The notes under the pieces: generated by a model
What the model was told of the DNA's origin: nothing
The model's database searches: none
Seen by the model: only the letters and a program-made list of their open reading frames with translations
Assembly (NCBI RefSeq): GCF_001039355.2
Contig: NW_019775568.1
Span: 280,296 to 316,258, forward strand
Direction of reading: 5' to 3'
Source of the DNA: Lingula anatina
Lineage: Eukaryota > Brachiopoda > Lingulata > Lingulida > Lingulidae
Length of the DNA: 35,963 nt
Shown: one piece after another, positions 1 through 10,998 of the stretch
Layout: each line of letters starts with the position of its first letter
Position numbering within the stretch: the stretch's first letter is position 1
Made by a program: the position numbers and the translations under genes

Positions 1-113
1 CGTTGGAAACGAAAGGAAGCGTGTCATTCAATTAAGCTGATTGCACTAAGCGAGTCCCCGCAGAGTTGGGTTGATTCTTGTAGACCGATGATGTCTATGG
101 GAACGGGGTCTAA

Positions 114-282
114 GACCGGGTTCCCACCGATTTAGATCGATCCATCTGGATCGACCTAACTCCCTGGTGGTTCACGCTAAATTGCTGTCAGCTTCCGGGA
201 GCCGAACGCGCACAAAAGGTAATTGCACCCTTACAGCTTTTAGTAGGGGGATAGATCGATCTAAATATCTGTGGGAATGGTC
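114..282 (+). mobile_element. MITE-like inverted-repeat element, family 1, copy 1
   Basis: A short non-coding element whose two ends are inverted copies of each other. Each end has a GGTTCCC/GGGAATGG-type terminus followed a few bases inside by TAGATCGATC. The inside shares ACTCCCTGG, TTCACGCTAAAT, CAGCTT and TTTTAGTAGG with the copies at 24409-24619 and 27659-27886, the last in reverse orientation. No protein is encoded, so it would be a non-autonomous DNA transposon. The target duplication is not clear for this copy, and its outer limits are approximate. Confidence 0.7.
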
Positions 283-1544
283 TCAAAGATAACCAGGCAA
301 CTGTTTTAATACTGGTCAAAGAGGGGTAGCGTCTTATAGGTGAAATCCCTGTGAAAAAAACAGCGACATTTGAGTCACGTTTGATTAAATGCGTATTATT
401 GACAGGTTTTAATTTACGTTATTTAAAAACATATCTATTGATAATGAATTTTGAATCATAATTTCTCTAAGTTAAGTTTGAGGTTTGTCTCTAGAGTGGT
501 CTATAAATCATTTATTAAAGACGCATTACTCCTCATGGGCAGGAGCAGCGACCACATGAAACCAAGAGTCAATGCCTCAGAAAATGCTAAAAAAAAAGAG
601 AATACATGTACAATGATCGGAATGGGAATGAAATATTGGCACTTGAAAGTATTGATGTATGCCGAAAGTGGTGCAGTTACTGAACTTTAACTACAGTACA
701 AACGCACTTCTCACACGCACTCTATTTAATATATGCTAGCAGATATTAGGTCTAGACAGAAAACTGTTAGATGTTTAAAAATCTTCATAATCTTACTTAC
801 GATAACTAGGCACTCTCTGGCGATTCAAAGAAGAGTGATTTTCCTACGTTTTAAATGAAATTGATTTCTTGTCATTTTTGTTGAGAAACACGTTGCAGCC
901 AATATACAAGGACACGCCGAGAGAAGCCCAGATTAATTAGATTCTATATGCGACAAAAAAGGACTACTGTAAAACGTAGAAGATCTGAGCCCATTTTCCA
1001 ATTAAAGATATTATTTTTCGGTGAAATAAACTGCATATACAGGTACTGATTCAGATCATTACATCATATCATATTATAACACGTGGTAACAAACCGACGT
1101 CAAACTATTTCTGCTTAAATTAACAAAGCTTCATTCCTGAGAGGTTTTCGTTATTTTTACGATATAAAACGACAGCAGTGCTCAAAATGGTGAAAAAAAA
1201 CCTGTAAAACCTCAAAACGTGAATTTATAACTTATTTTGCGTCATGTACTCATTTTACCGCAGCTGATACTACCCATCATCACAGAAACTGCTTTTGATA
1301 GTGTGGAATCGCAGTTGAATACACCGCACCCACTGAACTGCACATCAGGCTATGTGAACCTAACATAAAGAACACCTTAAGTGTGCCACAAAATAAATGT
1401 TAAATTACAGCTACATGTATAACGGCATAACGCCCTTAATGTTTACGTTAAAATTGTACGTTAAACTGTAGAATGATTGATTTCGTACTTACTGCTGTTG
1501 TGGCACGTAATTATTCAAGTGCTTGGAAACAACATTTTCCTCAG
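283..1544. other. No gene recognised
   Basis: AT-rich DNA with no convincing coding exon on either strand. A 79-codon open frame at 451-690 (+) has no recognisable motif, lysine-rich composition and no splice context that I would trust. If the exon at 1545 belongs to a plus-strand gene, its upstream exons either lie here unrecognised or begin outside the window. Confidence 0.5.
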
Positions 1545-1797
1545 GTTGCAGAACGTTGAAATCCACCCCAGTGATACATACACACTAGAACCTGAAGGCA
1601 TATCAATTATCACCACACAGCAAGGCGTTCCTTTATTGCAGTCAGGCTCTCTACGTGCAGATGATGAAGAGATTGAGCCAATGATTGAGAGACTTTCAGT
1701 TACCATGGCAATGAGGTATTGTGTACCACTTAATCCCTTGGTAATCAATTCTATGAATCTGTTCACAACGCATCCCCGTTACAAATTAGAGGCATAG
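1545..1797 (+). CDS. Terminal coding exon of an unidentified protein
   Basis: I do not recognise the protein. A pyrimidine-rich stretch ending TTTTCCTCAG at 1535-1544 forms a good splice acceptor. It is followed by about 83 open codons in phase (one base carried over, then LQNVEIHPSD...) to a TAG at 1795-1797. The composition is protein-like, with an acidic stretch (RADDEEIEP) and a C-terminal part holding RYCVPLNPLVIN. There are no transmembrane segments and no catalytic motif I can name. An AATAAA lies 29 bases after the stop, which supports a true last exon. The opposite strand is also open over most of this stretch (1515-1766), but without matching splice sites. Earlier exons were not found. 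Confidence 0.55.
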
Positions 1798-1825
1798 AAA
1801 TCAAGACAATGCCTGCAATGCTAGT

Positions 1826-1831
1826 AATAAA
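1826..1831 (+). terminator. Poly(A) signal of the 1545-1797 gene
   Basis: Canonical AATAAA shortly after the TAG stop of the unidentified plus-strand terminal exon. Position and orientation fit a cleavage signal; a chance match in AT-rich DNA is possible. Confidence 0.45.
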
Positions 1832-2247
1832 GAGCAAAATATTTTCTATATAATGTTGTGTCATAAAAAAATGTATGGCACTTTTATCGATTTGATAATG
1901 CTTTAAAAGAGCATAATTACAATTATAATTTTTTTGTAAAGTAATTTTAAAACAAACTACAATTCTGCATCTTATTTTTGATTGTTAAATTTATAATTAA
2001 TACCTAAGAAACAGAAGAAGAGAATGCATGCCAATCACGACAAACAGGTGCTTATATCTGCTATTCTTCAAACGACTCACATATCATATAAATTTATACA
2101 ATTCTTCTCAAACAGAGACCAATCCCGTCTCCTTATATTAAATCATAATATATTACATAATAAACTTTCTATTCTGGAAACATGATCACTCAGACTTCAG
2201 AAACATGACAATTCTGGTCTTGGGTTCATCTAACACCCCATATTTAT

Positions 2248-2384
2248 CTACCCTCTACCAGGGTGACAGATTGATTTTTCACAGATATTCACAAATATGT
2301 CTCTAGATAAATAGACAGTCATTTGGCTCTGTGTCTGGATTTTTCCGTTTTTCCCTATATAATCTGCCACCCTGGTAGAGGGTA
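2248..2384. mobile_element. Foldback MITE with 8-bp target duplication (hAT-like)
   Basis: The arms ACCCTCTACCAGGGTG (2250-2265) and CACCCTGGTAGAGGGT (2368-2383) are perfect inverted copies; the next bases inward (ACAGATT/AATCTGCC) are nearly so. The direct repeat ATATTTAT flanks the element at 2240-2247 and 2385-2392. About 137 bp, no coding capacity. An 8-bp target duplication is typical of hAT transposases, so this is probably a non-autonomous hAT relative. It lies just downstream of the minus-strand protease gene. Confidence 0.75.
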
Positions 2385-2454
2385 ATATTTATCCACTAAG
2401 TCACAGAGTGGATATCACCAATATGTCTCCTCTTAAAGATGATTTCCCCTGTAT

Positions 2455-2535
2455 TTAACATGGTGGTTCAATTGATGTGAAAATCTGAAATCCTCTCCCA
2501 GACTCACTTTTGTCTGTTATAAATATTACATAGTA
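2455..2535 (-). pseudogene. Degenerate copy of the protease's last CUB exon
   Basis: On the minus strand this stretch reads ...FITDKSESGRGFQIFTS..., closely matching [17 protein letters not shown] encoded by the real last exon about 140 bp upstream in gene order. The copy starts after an in-frame stop and has no usable acceptor in phase. Its upstream part (TGTAATATTTATAAC against TGGCTGATGTTTATAAC) is diverged, and it ends at its own TAA (2455-2457). It looks like a relic of a local exon duplication. Use as an alternative last exon is less likely but not excluded. Confidence 0.6.
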
Positions 2536-2575
2536 TTAAGCACTGTTGTCTGGGGTTGACTGCAATGTCTTTGTT

Positions 2576-5500
2576 TTAGTTTATTTTTCCTGTAGCATTT
2601 GGCATAATGGCTTCTGGTGAGTAGTGAAGCTGAAACCCTCTCCCTGCTCCACTTTCGTCTGTTATAAACATCAGCCACAGGTGTCTACCTATGATGAAAT
2701 TAAAGCTTATACTTTTAAAAAATCAATATCACCCTCTGCGTTTTGTGCAGCAAAAATCCAACAGTGAGTATTGTGAGGTCATCCAACCAATACAAAGCTA
2801 TACAGCTACTGTAACATTCTAAAAGCTGTCTGAAAAGAAAGATGCCTCAGATCAAAAAGGCCAAATATCTAGAAAAAATATTGATATGTTTTTAAAAGCC
2901 TACTCTGGTTAAAATGGTGGAATAATCTAATTTCAATGTTTTTTGTTATATACAAAGTTTGGTCAGAACAGACTAAATGCAACAATCAAACAAAAAATAG
3001 GTCTGTGTTTCACGCTTTTGCACTTGTCATTCATTATAATATCCATTATTTCCATTATTTTAAATAGACACACAATGTATCATGAAAATTCAATAAAGCA
3101 ATCAATGACCTACCTGTTGACAAGATTTTCCTCGGAATCTTTTTCCCACAATACCTTCCTAGCAATGGAGATATCCTGTGGCGACCGTCATGAATTTCAA
3201 CATAGTCAAATTCACAGTTCTTTGTGTTTTCTATATCCATAGTGTCAAACTTGAGTTTTATTCTGTGTTTAGACTTGACTGTAATTCTCCAGATGCAGAC
3301 ATAGTTATGGGGGTATGTTTTGGGAAAGTTGGGGCTAGTAATTAACCCTTTTCCTGTTAGGCGTTTGTAGCAGAAACCTGAGAAATAAATTTTGAAATTT
3401 AGTTCCTAAAATTAAAAGGCAAATTAAGATTTAAGTTGAAAAAAAACGTGTCAACCTATAAACACTTTCTGTTAAAAATCTATTAGAGAATATTCTTAAA
3501 AAATAATGGGAAATAAAATTATTTTGGCACATTACATAATGAAACAATCTTATTTGCTAAAAAAAAGATGCCTCAAAATGTAAATTTTCTTAAATAAAAC
3601 AAATAACACCTTATTTCAAAAGTCAATGTGGTCCTGACATGTAACATGGAATCAGAAAACCAAACAAAAGCTAAAAAAAAAAAACAAATATATCATATCA
3701 ATCAAGAAAAGCAGGATTAGAACTTACTTTCTTGCTTATTATACACTATATATCTTGCAGAGAAATAAGGCATTCTGACTCCTTTCTGTGGCGTCATATG
3801 CAGCCGTATCACCATTTTCCCTGACACCGTAGTAATGGCTGACGGCAGCTCTGTCCCACAATATCGACCCTTAGATGTCAAATCCTGAGAGAAAAATATA
3901 CCAGTCATTAATATATCATTCAGTTTTTTCATTCAATATCTATGACAGAAATAATCACTTTTTAAAATATATTTTTAACCCTAGGATCCCAGTAACATAT
4001 GTATTTTAAAAAACCAATGCCAAAGCAATAGAAAAAAGCTCAATTTATTGCCTGCTATATTCACATAAGGTATTTATTTTGACAGCTGGAGAAAATCATG
4101 GATGTTGACCTAAGCCATAACACTGCCCTAATCTACAAAAAAATTTAATGTGAATAATCTTAATGTTTGTATGTTCAGAAAATGAAATATTCTCAAAAAT
4201 TCAATATCCATTACATCATAACATTACCTTTCCTTCTCCAGCCAGGACCTCAACATATGTGTTACTACAGTTGGCAGATGATGGGATGTTAAACTTGCTA
4301 AAACTGAACATAATTCTCTGTTTTGCCTCCTGCTTGATGTACCAGTCACATGTACCATAAGGTTCCGTGGAAGATCTCACTCTGCCTCGAATACTGGTCA
4401 GGGTGCTATTACACGTGTCTATTGTAAAAGAAAATACTTAGTGAAAATGCAAAATGCATTCCAACAGTGTTTTAAACCATAAAGAAAAAGCCCCAAAATA
4501 TGTGATGAATTGATAAAAAAATGTCACCCCATTGCTTGAAAAACAGGAAAACCATAAAAAAGCTACATCTCACTGCTATCAATAATACAAATCTTTTGAA
4601 ACTGAAACATGGCAGTTGAAAAAAACTGATTACTGGTACTTGCTAATTAAGCAGGCAAACTTTGACCCCCTTGTCATTGTGTAACCATGGTTATGCGTGC
4701 CATGACAACTGTAAATGTACTTACCACTAAACTGTACCAGCTTAGGCAGGCATTCTTGACCATTGGTCAGTATGTAACCACGGTGGCAGGCACAGTGGTA
4801 CCCTGACATGGTGTTGATGCAGTCATGAGCACACTTATGAGACTGCGCGGCGCACTCATCGTAATCTACCTGCAGCAAAGAGACAACAGCATGAGGCAAG
4901 AGATACATGTAGATCAAATTTTCTTGAGTACATAAAATTTTAGTTTTTGAACGATGGGCCTTGGAGGATTGCCATTCTGGCTGAATATGAATCAAGATTG
5001 TGGCACATATTTAAGTATTCATTGGCAGTCTTCCGCAATGGAACTGTGTACAAATTTCTGAATGCTGTATAAAACATGTTAACTTTTGTAAAGCAAAGTT
5101 ATTTTGAAGAAAGAAATGATTACAAATACCAAGTTACCCACCTACAATGTAAGCCATGTGGACAGCATCATGGACATCACTTGACCAATGGATGACCACT
5201 TTAGATGTGTTCAATACCAAACTGGAGGTGTTGGCACAGTTATAGCGGACTCTCTTGTACCTGCAGTATATAGAAGGCAGTGGGAGAATACATACAGTAA
5301 TATAATGTTTATGTGTAATAAGCATGATAGAAAATATACAGTCCTTAGAATTAAATCCGTACTTTTGCACTTCCTTTTTGTCTAGCCATTATTAATCATA
5401 ATAATGATCACAACTGTCACTTAACTGCACATTTATCAAAATGGATTCTACTTATCTCTTCAGTAATTTATCACTACATCATTTGTCATGAGACTCTCTT

Positions 5501-8500
5501 TTCAATGTCTGTATTTGGGAATTACACATAGCCCCTCTTAACAAACAACTAAAAGTCAAACATTTTAATTATAAAAAACATCAACCAGCCCCTTATCTTT
5601 TAAGATGAAATAAGACTATGCCCTCCCCTGTAATATTTATCGTCCTTTGTCATATAGTTTCAGTACATGTAGTACCTGTCAAACTCCCCAGTTCTCTGTT
5701 TACTGTTCTCTGTCAGCACGTATATGTTCCCCAGACATCTAGATGTCTTACTGAGAGTGCGACGTAACAAAGACACCTTCACTCTAGTGGCATTAGCACC
5801 TGCAGAAAAAGGAAAAAGTGGAATGTACAGAATGAAACTTTTGTAAAAAAAATCTCAACATTTCTGGAAAAAAAACATTGTGCATTTGTCTATGAAATCT
5901 TCAGTTCCATAAAAAAAATTTTTCGTTTGGGAGGGATACAAATTCTAGTATTAACTAACTGACTTTTCAGCAATTCTTTTTTTTTCTGCATGCTATGATT
6001 ATCATTCATAATTTTCATTTTCATGCACAAAATTCTCATTCTGTTTCTCACTAAAATATCTAGACATAAAACATCGAGTCACATTTATTTTTCATTTATT
6101 AAAATCTGTCAAAACTGATAGCAAAAACAGATCAGGAAGGATGTACTAGCATTTGTTCCTCACTATATTTTCTTACCTCCGCCTATCCTCCAAGCACAGC
6201 GCACCACCCCAGTGAACCTCACGGGAACCAGCGGAGATGACACGCCGCCACGGTGATGGGTCAGATCTTGGTCACAGTCTGTATTCATGTCAAACAAGAC
6301 AAATAGTGAATTTCAAAGGTAAGGTGAAAAACTGGTGAAAGCTAAGTTGTAAGTAAAAAGAAAACTGATGCAAACATTCAAAATATTAATAGGAACAAAA
6401 TGTTATGAATATTTATGTATAGAAGTTTTCAAATTGAAAAATGCTGCCTTTACATATTTATAATACTTGCATGGTTTTTGAAAAAAAATTATTAAATTAA
6501 GCACAGCAAAACTGATTTACAAATAGCTACACACAGTCACTGAGTGTCTTGTACTGATGACACCAACCTGCAATATAGAGAGACCGCTGTAATTCTTCAA
6601 AATGGCCGCCAGACCCATCCCCACTTCCTGTGTCTGCTTGCTCCAGGGATTCTGCAATGTATGAAAAATAAGTCTCTGCTAATCATTCCCTTTCTTACTT
6701 TGTTTCTTAAATAACATTACAAGGTATAATGATGAATTTATTACAACAGACTGCATTAAACCAGTGTTTTGTAAGAGTTGTTGTCACATGTAGCTGCAGT
6801 ATTCAGAGAACAAAAGAGTGATATAACTGGAGCTTATTCAATTGTCAACATTCTTGACCAATGTCCCACATCTACATTACAGATATAAAATCAAATTAGA
6901 ATCTGGCAAAAAAAAATCAATTAACATTCTCACACAAACATTTCTATAATTAAGGTACTGAATAGCTTCATATATTTACATACTAATCAACCTGAACTCG
7001 GCTTCCATTCCTTTCAGAGACACTGTGGCATCGCTGTGGAACCTGATCCACAGACCAACAGATGAGTGGATAATACCAGTGCTGCCCTCTCCACACAGCC
7101 GGCCAATCAGGGCGCCGTGCTCACTAGTGCCTTCCCTAACCTCTATGTAGTCAAATGTACAGTTCATAGAGGTCTCCAAGGAGAAAGAACTGAACTCAAG
7201 GTGGACTATGTGACCTGGTTAGGAGATAAAGTTAAATGCACAATGTAGAAATGAAGAAAAAGTTATATACCATTCTATTTGAGCAATATCTGCTGGAGTA
7301 TATCAATCATTTTTAAAATTACATCCTCTTATAATTTTTTCAACAATTTTCATTCTATATTCATCATTAAAATAACAATTATAAAATAAAATGCATAAAT
7401 GTGCTTTGTATTTTTTAACATTAACTTCAAAAATACATGTGGTTACAAAAATCCAATTTAAAACCCCATCTTATAACAGAGGTGAGATTGCCATTCAGTG
7501 AAAAAATCAGAAAATACGATGTGGGGTTCAGGGGGCCGCCTAGGCCAATGATATTTTTGATTCCCAAAATGTCGAAAGTCCCTCAACAGATGGAAAAATC
7601 TCACCCCTATATAAGTAATCCTACCTGGTATTGAATGTATAACCCATGTACACTGATGATCTTTATAATACTTGATGGGATAATTTGGTGTGGAGAACTT
7701 GCCATAGCTTGTATTGAATACTTTGTCACAGGAGGGCCCTGAAAATGATTTTTTTTTGGTAAATTTCACAATAAAATTATTGTAATACTGATATAAATTA
7801 GTTTACTTCATTCTCTTGAACTCAGTTTTTAAGAAACAACGTATATTTTCTACACTCACTATGTAAATTTAAATCTGCCTTTTACAAAAAAGCTAGCTAC
7901 AGAAACCAAAGTCCTTACTTGGGCAATTATACAGTAGTGAGGCCTGCATTATATCCCCAGGACTGAGAGCCACTCTCTGGCCAATCTGGATATTTGGCTG
8001 AATAGTTTCTATGGTGACCTTGCCATTTTTGCTAAATGTTTTCTGAAATAAAACAACAGGTTGCACATATCACTATCCTATCTTTTTATATTCAGAATTT
8101 GAAATATAGATATGCTGGAAAGTATAAAGCTGCTACAACTTCATGTTCTGGTTTGTACAAAGAAATTATATAAAAAATGTTAAAAGTGAAACAATTTGTT
8201 TGCTTGTTTTAGTGTGAGAAAAAAATCATACCTCCTTGTAGTGCATGATAGAGTAGTAATCATACGGCTGTCCAAGTGAGTCAATTTCAAAGATGGATTT
8301 CTTCTGAAAGTTGTCCTGTTTAGAAATTTCAATGTTGTCCTTGACAATAGTGATGTACTGGTCACGGTCTGGTCTGAAGTTACAAATGTGAAAATTATGC
8401 ACACATGATTTACATGCAGGTATGTGTACATAGAGCTGACACAATGTGCTGTTAGTGCATATATGCATGTGCGGCTGATGTACATTACTCTATCAAATCT

Positions 8501-10954
8501 TAGAGTACTTAATGGTCAATATAACATTACTAGGTATTGAGGTACAAACTTACATTATATATATTCACATCACCATTTACAGTAGCATAATAGTTCATGG
8601 GATCCAAAAGATAAATCACAAAAATACGGTATTTCACTTTGCCTAGTTTCAAAATGATCTGAATTGTTAAATGAATCTACCAATCTCTTTTATCTTAAAA
8701 ATTGGAGAAATTTTCATGNGTGAGAAAAAAATCATACCTCCTTGTAGTGCATGATAGAGTAGTAATCATACGGCTGTCCAAGTGAGTCAATTTCAAAGAT
8801 GGATTTCTTCTGAAAGTTGTCCTGTTTAGAAATTTCAATGTTGTCCTTGACAATAGTGATGTACTGGTCACGGTCTGGTCTGAAGTTACAAATGTGAAAA
8901 TTATGCACACATGATTTACATGCAGGTATGTGTACATAGAGCTGACACAATGTGCTGTTAGTGCATATATGCATGTGCGGCTGATGTACATTACTCTATC
9001 AAATCTTAGAGTACTTAATGGTCAATATAACATTACTAGGTATTGAGGTACAAACTTACATTATATATATTCACATCACCATTTACAGTAGCATAATAGT
9101 TCATGGGATCCAAAAGATAAATCACAAAAATACGGTATTTCACTTTGCCTAGTTTCAAAATGATCTGAATTGTTAAATGAATCTACCAATCTCTTTTATC
9201 TTAAAAATTGGAGAAATTTTCATGTTACTTATTATATATATCATACTTTTACATTTGCTTGCTCTTACCTGCTGTGTTCATGCCAAAATCCAATCACATG
9301 ACCTAACTCATGAATAACAACACCATAATATGTGCAGTGTGGAGACAGCGTAACGTACTGGCGACCATTACCACGGCGACCAACAAATGAACAACAGCTA
9401 AAATATGAAAAAAATAAAATTAATTAAAAAAAAAATGAACATCAATTAGAATCAATTTCTAATCAAGGATTCTATATGATAGAGAAAAATATGAAAAATA
9501 AAAAGGAAAAAGTTATTCCTTTTTTAATTACAAATGGTAACGAAACTGGATTCACTCGAAATTTTGAAAATAAATGTAAGAAGCAAGTCCAAGCAATTTT
9601 TGATGGGGCTGGTTTCACAACAGAACCTAAGACCCAAAGTTGGTCTATACAGTAAGACTAAAAATTTTGGTCTACTACAATTCAGGATAAATGTTCATTT
9701 AGTCTACTTTAGTAAAGTAACCACTGGTCAGAAACTTGCTTTAGTTCCTTTGGAAATCTGGCATGTGGTGTCATGGTCTGACCGCACTTACCCACAGCTT
9801 CCCGGAGCGAACTCAATGTAGTCTTTCTGTGTAGTTCTCTTCACAAACCTGATACAGGTGCTTTCTTCCCAGTGTGCCATAGCCTGGTGAATGGTGGCAA
9901 GCATGACAGCTGTATCATAATTAATACAAATATTACTATTATTATTATCAATTTTCAGTATCAACTATGGAGTAAATGGAGTAAATTTATTCATGCACAC
10001 AGTATGCTGTGTGACAATAGCAAATATATTGATGTAACTAATTCATACAAAAAAAATTGATGTTAATATATATGATTTCAATTTAACTAATTAATTTCAG
10101 TCTGATTAAATAGATGTGCTATGTACAATGTACAATTTATTAAGATAACTCCAATAACCTCAACTCTTATGAGGACAGACAATGAATTTTTTGTTTATGA
10201 AGCATATGGCTTATATCCAAAACCACTTTAGGTCTGAACATACAGCCAAAAGAACTGTTGGAATAAAGTACAAAAGACAACCACGTGTACATATGAGATG
10301 AATGTCCTAAACTTATATAATTTAGAACGCTTAATTCAAGCGTGGGCTCGAAATAGGACATTACGTTTTAGACTTACTCAGTGGATAACGCAATTCAAAA
10401 TTCCACGGTTCGTGTCAGATTTACGTTAGGTCGCGCAAAGAAAACCCAAGTCCACATAATGACCAGTTTAATGGTTTATTGGTTGACTCTGTCTAACTAC
10501 ATCATCTACGTGAAATCTCCCAGCTCAAGGCCGTCTCCCATGGCTCCGTCGAGCGGTCTCCTTCGAGTCTTCTTCAGTCTCCCCCCCAATATTATTTCTA
10601 GACATCTTTTATACATATTTCTTATCTATAGGTGGATTCTGTGCTGCAGTATTTGGCGGTGCATACTAATTTTAATTATTCAAATTGCACACGTCCACTT
10701 AAGTTACATGACTACAGGTAAGGCCATAAAACGAGTCGAGTGCACAAGCAATCGACTCTAATCAAATTAATTTACATGTCTGGGGATTATATTTGTGAAC
10801 ACTACACACGTCTGCTGCACAAGGTGGCTTTCTCTGCAATCCTTCTCTCAACAGACAAAAACTCAAATTTGACTAAAACAGTTACATACCAGCTGCCCAT
10901 TTACTGAATGCGACAATAATCATTGATGCCTACTTCCACGTATTCTATAAATCT

Positions 10955-10998
<44 letters not shown>

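Noticed and set aside
451-690. 79-codon open frame on the plus strand
   Set aside because: No motif, lysine-rich, no splice or polyadenylation context; expected by chance in this much AT-rich DNA.
1515-1766. Minus-strand 83-codon frame over the terminal exon
   Set aside because: Shadow of the plus-strand exon; no acceptor or donor fits, and the plus strand has the poly(A) signal.
8180-8991. Two identical minus-strand frames reading [11 protein letters not shown]...
   Set aside because: Alternate frame over the duplicated astacin exon. The real frame is [10 protein letters not shown], which splices in phase.
10381-10761. 126-codon plus-strand open frame
   Set aside because: Overlaps the dispersed repeat in protease intron 3 and has no family resemblance; probably incidental.
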